6,507 nucleotides of DNA, taken from the NCBI GenBank assembly GCA_025934475.1, contig JAICXZ010000194.1, forward strand, positions 1-6,507, given 5' to 3'. Position numbers and translations under genes: made by a program. This document shows, piece after piece, positions 1 through 5,781 of this stretch. Origin of the DNA: Mucilaginibacter sp. (GTDB lineage: Bacteria; Bacteroidota; Bacteroidia; Sphingobacteriales; Sphingobacteriaceae). The number at the start of each line of letters is the position of its first letter. The first letter of the stretch is position 1. The notes beneath the pieces are model-generated. The model was not told the origin of the DNA. It ran no database searches and saw only the letters and a list, made by a program, of their open reading frames with translations.

Positions 1-223
1 AATCCCCTCTCTCATCAAATGAGGTTTTGTTTTCTTTGTTTTCTATCCAAACACCAAAAACGATCGGCTCAAGGCAAAGCAACCAGTGCCTTTGAGATAT
101 ATCCAAAGTTGTTGTGCCGATTTTGAGATGCACCCTTTCCTTTATCCCGTCGCTGGTCGTTATTGTAGCATACTCCTTGATATCGCCATCCCCGAATATT
201 ATTTCTCTGATTTTACTGTTCAT
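1..223 (-). CDS. Unidentified protein, N-terminal 74 residues (gene runs off the left edge)
   Basis: An open frame begins with ATG at 223-221 on the minus strand and stays open through 74 codons to the window edge. It was read codon by codon. It begins MNSKIREIIFGDGDIKEY and includes an aromatic/hydrophobic stretch (HWLLCLEPIVFGVWIEN) at about residues 47-63. There is no signal peptide and no domain that I recognise. The start lies inside the end of the methyltransferase gene: the two overlap by 11 bp (213-223) in different frames, so they are very likely cotranscribed and translationally coupled. No Shine-Dalgarno sequence precedes the ATG; the leader is A/T-rich, as is usual in Bacteroidota. 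A role in the glycan locus is only inferred from position. The fragment is too short to assign a function. Confidence 0.7.
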   Translation of the reverse strand, partial: MNSKIREIIFGDGDIKEYATITTSDGIKERVHLKIGTTTLDISQRHWLLCLEPIVFGVWIENKENKTSFDERGD

Positions 224-935
224 TTTTTATAAAATGAATTAATATGAATTCAGATAACGGCTCTATACTGCACATATCAAAATATGGAGCGGACGCCTTT
301 TTAATATTCCTGCGCGAGTAAACATAAACAGTTTGCTGATGTCCTTTATATGCCACATTTTTAGTAAGTGCCTTGTCGGAAATTAACGACCTGACATATT
401 CCCAAAGTTTCCATCGCGGATTTTTTTTATGAAGCGGGTTCAACATAAGTGCAACCAGGTGGCCTCGGGGCTTTATGATTTGTGCGAGGTTCTTAAATAA
501 CAGATCAAGATTTTCAATGCAATTAAACACTGCAAAATCCGAAAGTATTGCGTCAACTTTTACGGAAAAGGGAGGTTCGATATGCCAGCCTGCAAAATCA
601 ACGGTTTTATTTTCGAGAAAAGTGACGCGATTGATCAATTCCCTATTTTTATACCGGTCAATGGCCTTTTGTCTCATCCCTTCTGATGGTTCACAAAAAA
701 TAACATCATATTGATTGCTTACAAGCCATTCCAGGTCGCGCCCGGTTCCTGCGCCAAAATCAAGCACTAATCCATTTTTTACAAGACCTGTAAATTTTTC
801 CCTGACCTTTTTTCTGACCGCCTCATTCGAACGGTCTTCATCCAAAATGGCGTCGTAGTCCTCCGCTATTTCGTTGTAAAAAGCAATATTTTTCCCGTCA
901 GCTTCTGATCTTTCTTTAATGGCAGCTAAAAGCAT
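213..935 (-). CDS. Class I SAM-dependent methyltransferase
   Basis: This is a 240-residue cytoplasmic protein with a Rossmann-type methyltransferase fold. Motif I is VLDFGAGTGRD (residues 57-67), the glycine-rich SAM-binding loop. The acidic residue ending strand 2 is E82 in FCEPSEGM, expected to hold the ribose of SAM. The motif around ILSDFAVFNCIENL (130-143) and the following IIKPRGHLVALML (153-165) match the strand-4 and strand-5 region of the family. The C-terminal 75 residues are basic and aromatic and probably form the acceptor side; the acceptor cannot be read. ATG at 935-933 is the first possible start, because an in-frame TAA lies two codons upstream. The gene is divergent from the plus-strand glycosyltransferase and overlaps the next gene by 11 bp. 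Modification of a sugar, lipid carrier or glycan end is inferred from the neighbourhood. A methyltransferase of other metabolism is possible. The gene is A/T-rich compared with the sugar-catabolism genes. Confidence 0.85.
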   Translation of the reverse strand: MLLAAIKERSEADGKNIAFYNEIAEDYDAILDEDRSNEAVRKKVREKFTGLVKNGLVLDFGAGTGRDLEWLVSNQYDVIFCEPSEGMRQKAIDRYKNRELINRVTFLENKTVDFAGWHIEPPFSVKVDAILSDFAVFNCIENLDLLFKNLAQIIKPRGHLVALMLNPLHKKNPRWKLWEYVRSLISDKALTKNVAYKGHQQTVYVYSRRNIKKASAPYFDMCSIEPLSEFILIHFIKNEQ

Positions 936-974
936 ATATTAGGTTTGTTATATTGAAAATACGCAATAAACTGT

Positions 975-1005
975 TTTGGGGTTGGTTTGCAAACATTTAT
1001 ATTTT
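975..1005 (+). promoter_or_regulatory. Candidate Bacteroidota-type promoter for the plus-strand glycosyltransferase
   Basis: TTTG at 975-978 is followed after 19 bp by TATATTTT at 998-1005. Bacteroidota primary-sigma promoters are known to use TTTG at about -33 and TAnnTTTG at about -7, so this differs from consensus only in the last base. Transcription would begin near 1011, leaving a short leader of about 28 nt before ATG 1039. The assignment rests on pattern and spacing alone. Confidence 0.4.
985..994. promoter_or_regulatory. Perfect 10-bp palindrome, possible operator
   Basis: GTTTGCAAAC reads identically on both strands and lies between the candidate -33 and -7 boxes of the plus-strand promoter, where a bound dimeric regulator would block polymerase. 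A 10-bp palindrome is expected several times by chance in 6.5 kb, so only its position makes it notable. Confidence 0.2.
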
Positions 1006-1038
1006 TCATCATAAAAAACATCATATCTTTTAGATGAT

Positions 1039-2133
1039 ATGCATTTTGTTTTTGTAAGCTACAATTATTCAGCCGATTGCAGTTCGCCGGAAGCTTGGAT
1101 GGACCGGATCAAAATATATGTAGGTTCGCTGGTGTGTTTAAGTAAAAACCACCTGGTTACGCGGGTTGAACAAATCAATTATGAGGGCCATTATTCACAA
1201 GATGGCATCCGGTATTATTTCACGAATTTTCCTAAGAAAACTTACTTTCCCCGTCGGTTAAATCGTTTTGTGAAACATTTAAACCCAGATATAGTGGTAG
1301 TCAGCGGATTACATTATCCCTTGCAGGTAATACAACTCCGTTTAACGCTGGGCAAAAAAGCCAGGATCATGGCGCAAAATCATGCTGAAAAACCATTTAC
1401 AGGCGTAAAAAAATACTTTCAAAAACTGGCAGACCGGTGTATTGATGCATATTTATTCGCGTCGCGGGATATGGGCGTTGAATGGGTAAAAAAGGGTAAC
1501 CTGGCCTCGGCCGACAAGATACATGAAGTGATGGAGGTGTCATCCACCTTCTTGCCGATGGATAAAGCGCAGGCATTAGGCCACACACACGCCAAAGGCA
1601 GCCCGGTCTTTTTATGGGTAGGGCGCCTGGATGCCAATAAGGACCCGCTAACAGTGGTGAGGGCATTTTTGAGATTTACCTGTGTACACCCCGAAGCCCG
1701 GCTATATATGATCTATCATACCGAACAGTTGCTTACGGGAGTGAAGGATTTACTGGCACGATTCGATCCCAATAAGACTGTGACGCTAATAGGCAAAATA
1801 CTTCATACCAACCTTCAATCCTGGTATAGCAGCGCCGATGTCATCCTGTCGGGTTCTTATTATGAAGGCAGCGGCACGGCAGTTTGTGAGGCTATGTCGT
1901 GCGGCTGCATGCCGGTAGTTACCGACATTCCTTCTTTCAGGATGATCACCGATAATGGCACTTGTGGTTTGCTTTATAAACCCGGCGACGAGGAAGGCTT
2001 GCTCTCCATTTTAAAAAAAATCCCTTATATGGATATCGCCGAAAAGCAAAAACTAGCCATAGAATATTTCAAAAGCAATCTCTCGTTTGAAGCAATCTCA
2101 AAAAAGATTCAGGATATTGCCGAATCTTTATAA
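1039..2133 (+). CDS. Glycosyltransferase family 4 (GT-B fold, retaining)
   Basis: This 364-residue protein transfers a sugar from a nucleotide-sugar donor to an acceptor, probably on a growing glycan at the cytoplasmic face of the membrane. The N-terminal acceptor domain starts with the strand MHFVFVSYNY and a DCSSPEAW loop. The C-terminal donor domain begins at about residue 189 with PVFLWVGRLDANKDP, where R196 and K201 are the usual pair binding the donor diphosphate. The EX7E motif is E276-E284 (EGSGTAVCE), followed by AMSCGCMPVV, as in GT4 enzymes. No membrane segment or signal peptide is seen. The length is normal for the family, so the gene appears intact. It is the only plus-strand gene in the window: divergent from the methyltransferase and convergent with the second glycosyltransferase, whose coding end it overlaps by 25 bp. 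Donor and acceptor sugars cannot be predicted. Confidence 0.9.
   Translation: MHFVFVSYNYSADCSSPEAWMDRIKIYVGSLVCLSKNHLVTRVEQINYEGHYSQDGIRYYFTNFPKKTYFPRRLNRFVKHLNPDIVVVSGLHYPLQVIQLRLTLGKKARIMAQNHAEKPFTGVKKYFQKLADRCIDAYLFASRDMGVEWVKKGNLASADKIHEVMEVSSTFLPMDKAQALGHTHAKGSPVFLWVGRLDANKDPLTVVRAFLRFTCVHPEARLYMIYHTEQLLTGVKDLLARFDPNKTVTLIGKILHTNLQSWYSSADVILSGSYYEGSGTAVCEAMSCGCMPVVTDIPSFRMITDNGTCGLLYKPGDEEGLLSILKKIPYMDIAEKQKLAIEYFKSNLSFEAISKKIQDIAESL
2103..2129 (-). terminator. Weak hairpin in the shared tail of two convergent genes
   Basis: AAAGATTC (2103-2110) and GAATCTTT (2122-2129) form a perfect 8-bp stem with an 11-nt loop, spanning the coding overlap of the two glycosyltransferases. In the minus-strand transcript the stem runs into six consecutive U residues (2105-2100), half of them inside the stem, so it could act as a weak intrinsic terminator for the minus-strand gene. 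The stem is A/T-rich, and on the plus strand no U tract follows. The call is therefore tentative. Confidence 0.3.
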
Positions 2134-3179
2134 TCGAAGAGTTTCATGATCGCTTTGGCACTATCCTTTGCCAGGTAGGGTGCAACCGGAATATACCTCG
2201 CCTGAGTATCATTCAATAGCTCTTCAACCGTTGCAACCATACAGTCGAGCGAATCTGCGATATGCCAGTTTTCAATATCAGCCTGCATCGGCCGAACGAA
2301 ACTGACAACATGAGCCCCGGCATTCAGCGCTTCCAGGCATACCGTGCTAAAACCCTCATATTCGGATGGGTGCACAAAAACACGGGCATGTGACATCAGG
2401 TTCAAAACCTGTGCGTGGGGCAGTTCTCCCACCAACATTATGTTGTCCTCAAGGTGGAGTGCGCTAATCATGTTTTGTAACGACATCTTTTCAGGTCCGT
2501 CGCCGCAAATTACGGTGCGAATATCAGGAAAAAGCTTGCGCAGTTCATCTACCAGGTTAATCAGCAGATCATATCGCTTTAAGGGTATCAGGGAACCGGC
2601 GCCCAATATGTCAATACCGCGTTCTTGGGCAGCATCAAATGTTATCGGATCGATACCCACAGGGATAATTTGGGCAGGCCGAATATTATAATTCCGGTCA
2701 AATTCAGCGGCTACGAAATCAGAGATGGCAATAAGATTTTCGGCCCCTGGCTTGATACGTGAAATAAATTTGTTGCCAGACCTGGCGTCCTGGCCTAATG
2801 TCCACCCATAGTATTTTAGCTGATGCTTTCGGGCGAACCGGGCTGCAATCAGCGTACATTCACCTACCCAGAAACTTAGCAGTCCGACAAGCCTGTGTTC
2901 TCTTTTCAATCGCCGCAACATTTTCCAGATTCTTATCCAGGTGACTAATCGGAGAAGCTTTCGCCTGTAGTAACCTGCAAATGTTATCACTGTTACGTCA
3001 TGCCATTGGTATTCAGCTTTGAAAAAGGGATATTCAAACGCCAAAACAATAATATTCAGCTCGGGATAGTTCTTTTTTAGGTTTTTTATAAATATCTGTT
3101 GGGCGGGTAAACAGGTACTGTCGGCTTCATCTTTCGGGAAGCCCGGGCTTAGGATCACCAGGGTATCAGGCTTGCTCAT
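2109..3179 (-). CDS. Glycosyltransferase family 4 (GT-B fold, retaining)
   Basis: This is a 356-residue enzyme of the same broad family as the plus-strand glycosyltransferase, but clearly divergent from it, so it is not a recent duplicate. The first domain opens with TLVILSPGFPKDEADS (residues 6-21). The donor domain carries GAGSLIPLKRYDLLI (193-207), with K201 in the donor-phosphate position and serine where many GT4 enzymes have arginine. GDGPE is at 226-230 and the EX7E motif at E275-E283 (EGFSTVCLE). ATG at 3179-3177 lies inside the last codons of the ABC gene, a 14-bp overlap that suggests translational coupling and joint action in glycan synthesis and export. The 3' end overlaps the convergent glycosyltransferase by 25 bp. 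A basic, aromatic stretch at about 70-96 (YYRRKLLRL onward) could touch the membrane, as in lipid-linked saccharide enzymes. The substrate is unknown. Confidence 0.9.
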   Translation of the reverse strand: MSKPDTLVILSPGFPKDEADSTCLPAQQIFIKNLKKNYPELNIIVLAFEYPFFKAEYQWHDVTVITFAGYYRRKLLRLVTWIRIWKMLRRLKREHRLVGLLSFWVGECTLIAARFARKHQLKYYGWTLGQDARSGNKFISRIKPGAENLIAISDFVAAEFDRNYNIRPAQIIPVGIDPITFDAAQERGIDILGAGSLIPLKRYDLLINLVDELRKLFPDIRTVICGDGPEKMSLQNMISALHLEDNIMLVGELPHAQVLNLMSHARVFVHPSEYEGFSTVCLEALNAGAHVVSFVRPMQADIENWHIADSLDCMVATVEELLNDTQARYIPVAPYLAKDSAKAIMKLFDYKDSAIS

Positions 3180-4833
3180 CGATGGAAATTATCTTGTTAC
3201 AGTAAGCTAAGCTCGACTTATTATGCGTGATGAACAAGATCATTTTACCCCGCGAAGCTATCTGCTGCAATTTTTCAAGGATCAAATTTTCCGATTCCTG
3301 ATCCAGCTCGCCAAATGGTTCGTCCAGGATGAGGATGTCGAAGTCATGATATAGCGCACGCGCCAGCATCAATCGCTGCCTTTGACCGCCACTCATGTTT
3401 TTGCCATTTTCGGTCACTAAAAAATTGATGCCTTCAGGATATTGGGCCAACAATACATCCAGACCACAAAAGGCGGTTATGTCATTAAGCTTCCTTTCGT
3501 CAAATCCATCCTCCTGCAAAGCAATATTCCGGGCAATTGTGTCATGAATCAGGAACGGCTGCTGCTTGATGTATGAAATACGATTCCAGTAATTACGACG
3601 GTCGGCTGCTGTTTGGATATGACCGTTGATCGAGAAGATGCCGTCCTGCTGAGCGATGAAGCCTAGTAGTAAATGGATCAGCGTGGTTTTGCCCCGACCA
3701 GAGCCTGAAGATATTCCGATAAAATCACCAGAATTTGCTTCTAAATCTATTCCGGCTAATATAGGTTGACTGTTGTAACCGAAATGAATCTTATCCAGGC
3801 GAATGGATTTAATATGTTCGCCACTTCTTATCGCCGCGTTCTCTTTCGGAACGATCGCGGCTAAATCGCTCAATACAAATTCGTAGGTTTTCATCTGCCC
3901 CGCACTGTTCAAAATCTTAACAATCCCAGGGATAATCTTGTATGCCGCGGCTACGAAAATGCCTATCGTTAGCAGATCAACGGCCGCACCAGGTGCTGAC
4001 CATTTATTGATCACGATCAGGATAAAAAATCCGAACACGGCAAATATTTCGATAAGTCGTGACGGCAGGCTTTGCAGAATTTGCTGTGTCTGGATATTAT
4101 GATTCAGCTGTTCTTGCTGCTTGATATAACGATCGACAAAAAATTCGTCTTTATCGTAAATATTGCTTTCAACATATCCCGCCAGAGCTTCTTTAAGGGT
4201 TTTGAGTGTTTCGGTGCTCGTTCTTTTAATGTTCTGACGAATCCGTTTTAAACGACTTTTCAATATCCAGCCGAGTATTGCCACGGCAGGTGTGAGTAGT
4301 AAAAAGAGTAGAAGAAATAAGCTGGTACGGTAGATTAGTATCGCAATCACCGTAAAAAGAACCAAAACGCTTTGGGTGACTATCTGTTGCAAATTGGTGA
4401 GGATGTAAGTGCTGAACTCTATAGGCTGCTGGGTGATTTTGTAAATATGCGCCGACGAATCTATGTTGACATATTTGAGATAGTCCTCGCGTAGGTAATG
4501 ATAGATGTTGCGCTTGGATAAGCGGGATGCCACGCCGTAAATAAAGCGATATTCAGAAGCCGAGATCCAATATGCAATAATATTTTTTATACCGAACAGT
4601 ACAAAAAATAAACCCGCCAATAAGATCGAATTTTGATTCGCCAGCGAAGACGGCAAAAAAGACAGATAAGGCAATCGCGCATTGCTGATATAAAAATTGA
4701 TGACCAGCACCATTGCACCCAGGAAAGCAATATCCAGCGCGCTGATAATGACGTCAAGAACGCAAAGGAGATACAATCGCCCCCGTTCTTTTTGATTAAG
4801 TATGTGGAGAATACCCCGTAAAAATCTGGTCAA
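3166..4833 (-). CDS. ABC exporter, fused membrane and ATPase domains (lipid-linked saccharide flippase-like)
   Basis: A 555-residue half-transporter expected to work as an inner-membrane homodimer. About six membrane segments occupy the first 315 residues (clear ones near 20-47, 68-95, 150-190, 262-282 and 288-305). The ATPase domain follows from about 345: Walker A SGSGRGKT (376-383, K382), Q-loop Q424, signature MSGGQ (480-484), Walker B ILILDEP with E505, and switch H537. Size and layout fit PglK/MsbA-type exporters (PglK is about 564 residues). With a glycosyltransferase overlapping its 3' end, flipping of a lipid-linked saccharide is the best inference; peptide or lipid export is possible. 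The first Walker A glycine is serine (S376) and the signature begins with Met instead of Leu. The start is TTG at 4833-4831: a stop lies two codons upstream, and the first ATG (codon 41) would remove most of the first membrane segment. No Shine-Dalgarno is seen. Confidence 0.88.
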   Translation of the reverse strand: MTRFLRGILHILNQKERGRLYLLCVLDVIISALDIAFLGAMVLVINFYISNARLPYLSFLPSSLANQNSILLAGLFFVLFGIKNIIAYWISASEYRFIYGVASRLSKRNIYHYLREDYLKYVNIDSSAHIYKITQQPIEFSTYILTNLQQIVTQSVLVLFTVIAILIYRTSLFLLLFLLLTPAVAILGWILKSRLKRIRQNIKRTSTETLKTLKEALAGYVESNIYDKDEFFVDRYIKQQEQLNHNIQTQQILQSLPSRLIEIFAVFGFFILIVINKWSAPGAAVDLLTIGIFVAAAYKIIPGIVKILNSAGQMKTYEFVLSDLAAIVPKENAAIRSGEHIKSIRLDKIHFGYNSQPILAGIDLEANSGDFIGISSGSGRGKTTLIHLLLGFIAQQDGIFSINGHIQTAADRRNYWNRISYIKQQPFLIHDTIARNIALQEDGFDERKLNDITAFCGLDVLLAQYPEGINFLVTENGKNMSGGQRQRLMLARALYHDFDILILDEPFGELDQESENLILEKLQQIASRGKMILFITHNKSSLAYCNKIISIDEQA

Positions 4834-4907
4834 TGGTTAATTGAATGATTCAGCAAACAGTTATGGGGATACGATAGTGAGGCTAGTGATGGTTGCCTGG
4901 TTTGTCT
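4834..4907. other. Spacer upstream of the ABC exporter gene
   Basis: These 74 bp separate the inverted repeat from the TTG start of the ABC gene. No open frame of note is present. On the minus strand there is a TAACTGTTTG sequence (4863-4854), which resembles a Bacteroidota -7 box but has a 4-nt gap instead of 2 and no TTTG upstream. No promoter is called with confidence, although one is expected somewhere in this spacer if the glycan genes are not read through from the SDR gene. Confidence 0.3.
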
Positions 4908-5001
4908 GAACTAAGATTCACAGGATTTTAAGATGATAAGATTTTTTGGGGAAAATGAACAAGCCGATCTTATCATCCTGTAATCTTATAAATCTTAGTT
5001 C
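4908..5001. repeat. 94-bp imperfect inverted repeat with mirrored AAGATT-like words
   Basis: The arms 4908-4942 and 4967-5001 are 35 nt each around a 24-nt centre. The outer 11 bp (GAACTAAGATT / AATCTTAGTTC) and the inner 11 bp (GATGATAAGAT / ATCTTATCATC) are perfect, and 7 of the 13 middle positions also pair, giving 29 of 35. The arms are built from a 6-bp word. AAGATT, AGGATT, AAGATG and AAGATT start at 4913, 4922, 4930 and 4938. Their reverse complements start at 4966, 4974, 4982 and 4991. The spacing is 9, 8, 8 on the left and 8, 8, 9 on the right, an exact mirror. The repeat begins directly after the SDR stop codon (5004-5002). It could be a dispersed repeat, a large transcript-end hairpin for the SDR operon, or both. 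No target-site duplication is visible at its edges. Confidence 0.8.
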
Positions 5002-5766
5002 TTAATAAGGAGAAGGGCTCGTCGCTGTCCATCCGCCATCCACCACCAGCGTCTGGCCCGTTATGTGCCTTGATTCAGGCGAAGCCAGGAACAAAACTGC
5101 GTTGGCTACATCTTCTACTGTCGCCGGCCGGCCCATTGGCGTTAAATGCGACCAGGTTTTTTCGTAATCCTTGTCTTCCAAAGTGCGCTCCGTCATGGTA
5201 GCGCCGGGGGCAACGGCATTGATCGAAATTTTAAGTGGCGATAGCTCAAGCACCAGCCCCCTGGCAAGCATTTGAAGGCCGGCTTTGGTTATTCCGTAAG
5301 GTACTAAATGGTTGTGCGCCTGTAGTCCGGTTACTGACGACATCAGCACGATACTACCACCGCTCCCCTGCTTTTTCATTTGAAGTGCGGCCTTTTGAGC
5401 CAGGAAAAAGCTTCCGAAAAGGTTGAGGTTTACGACCCTTTGGAGGGCTTCCGGTTTAAACTCGAGGAAGTCGCCGTATTCGGTAATGCCGGCATTGGCA
5501 ACAATGATGGTCACAAATCCAAATTTGAGAACAGCGGTATCTACCATCTTTTGGATAAAATCGATATCAGAAACATCGCCCGCCATAGGGTGACACTTTC
5601 CGCCCAACGCATTAATAACCGACGCAGCCCTATCAGCCAGCGCGGCATCAATATCATTCAAAAGAACTGCAGCGCCCTGCATGGCCATTTGACGTGCGAT
5701 TTCGAAGCCTATGCCCTGGCCGGCGCCGGTGATGATAGCTGTTTGGTTGGTGAATCGGTTATCCAT
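5002..5766 (-). CDS. Short-chain dehydrogenase/reductase (SDR), NAD-type, probable sugar or sugar-acid dehydrogenase
   Basis: This is a 254-residue soluble classical SDR of normal length and complete. The cofactor loop TGxxxGxG is T13-G20 (TGAGQGIG), NAG is at 91-93, and the catalytic tetrad is N115, S144, Y157 and K161, with YGITK as the YxxxK motif. The C-terminus shows NAVAPGATMTE and the usual ending VVDGGW. D38 at the end of strand 2 (VLLNDID) points to NAD rather than NADP. The gene follows a sugar-acid dehydratase on the same strand. A 2-keto-3-deoxy sugar-acid dehydrogenase or a sugar 1-dehydrogenase of the same pathway is therefore the best inference; SDR substrates are hard to predict, and a FabG-like annotation would be generic. 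ATG at 5766-5764 is preceded by an A/T-rich leader without a Shine-Dalgarno. The G+C is clearly higher than in the glycan genes. The stop codon abuts the 94-bp inverted repeat. Confidence 0.9.
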   Translation of the reverse strand: MDNRFTNQTAIITGAGQGIGFEIARQMAMQGAAVLLNDIDAALADRAASVINALGGKCHPMAGDVSDIDFIQKMVDTAVLKFGFVTIIVANAGITEYGDFLEFKPEALQRVVNLNLFGSFFLAQKAALQMKKQGSGGSIVLMSSVTGLQAHNHLVPYGITKAGLQMLARGLVLELSPLKISINAVAPGATMTERTLEDKDYEKTWSHLTPMGRPATVEDVANAVLFLASPESRHITGQTLVVDGGWTATSPSPY

Positions 5767-5781
5767 ATTTTAAATTATTGC

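Larger units (their letters stand above)
936..1038. promoter_or_regulatory. Divergent intergenic region between methyltransferase and glycosyltransferase
   Basis: This 103-bp A/T-rich spacer separates two head-to-head genes, so it should hold promoters for both directions. Only the plus-strand promoter can be proposed (975-1005). On the minus strand I found no TAnnTTTG box at a sensible distance from a TTTG. A 10-bp perfect palindrome, GTTTGCAAAC, sits at 985-994. Neither start codon has a recognisable Shine-Dalgarno sequence. Confidence 0.6.

Noticed and set aside
940..947. TAGGTTTG, a perfect TAnnTTTG -7 box on the plus strand
   Set aside because: No TTTG-like -33 box lies 17-23 bp upstream, and it sits at the very start of the opposite gene. 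The TTTG/TATATTTT pair at 975-1005 has better spacing and a better distance to the start codon.
1397..1666. Minus-strand open frames of 89 and 72 codons within the plus-strand glycosyltransferase
   Set aside because: Both overlap a clearly functional GT4 gene and each other in different frames, with Pro/Arg-rich composition typical of shadow reading.
2344..2691. A 115-codon open frame on the plus strand
   Set aside because: It is antisense to the donor domain of the minus-strand glycosyltransferase, is rich in Ser, Arg and Pro as shadow frames are, and resembles no protein.
4908..5001. Interpretation of the inverted repeat as a complete insertion sequence or MITE with target duplication
   Set aside because: No transposase frame is present, and no direct repeat flanks the ends (left flank TTTGTCT, right flank TTAATAA). 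It is kept only as a repeat of unknown type.
4908..5001. CRISPR-like array because of the regularly spaced short words
   Set aside because: The repeated words are only 6 bp at 8-9 bp spacing and mirror each other. CRISPR repeats are direct, 20 bp or longer, with unique spacers of about 30 bp or more, and no cas gene is present.
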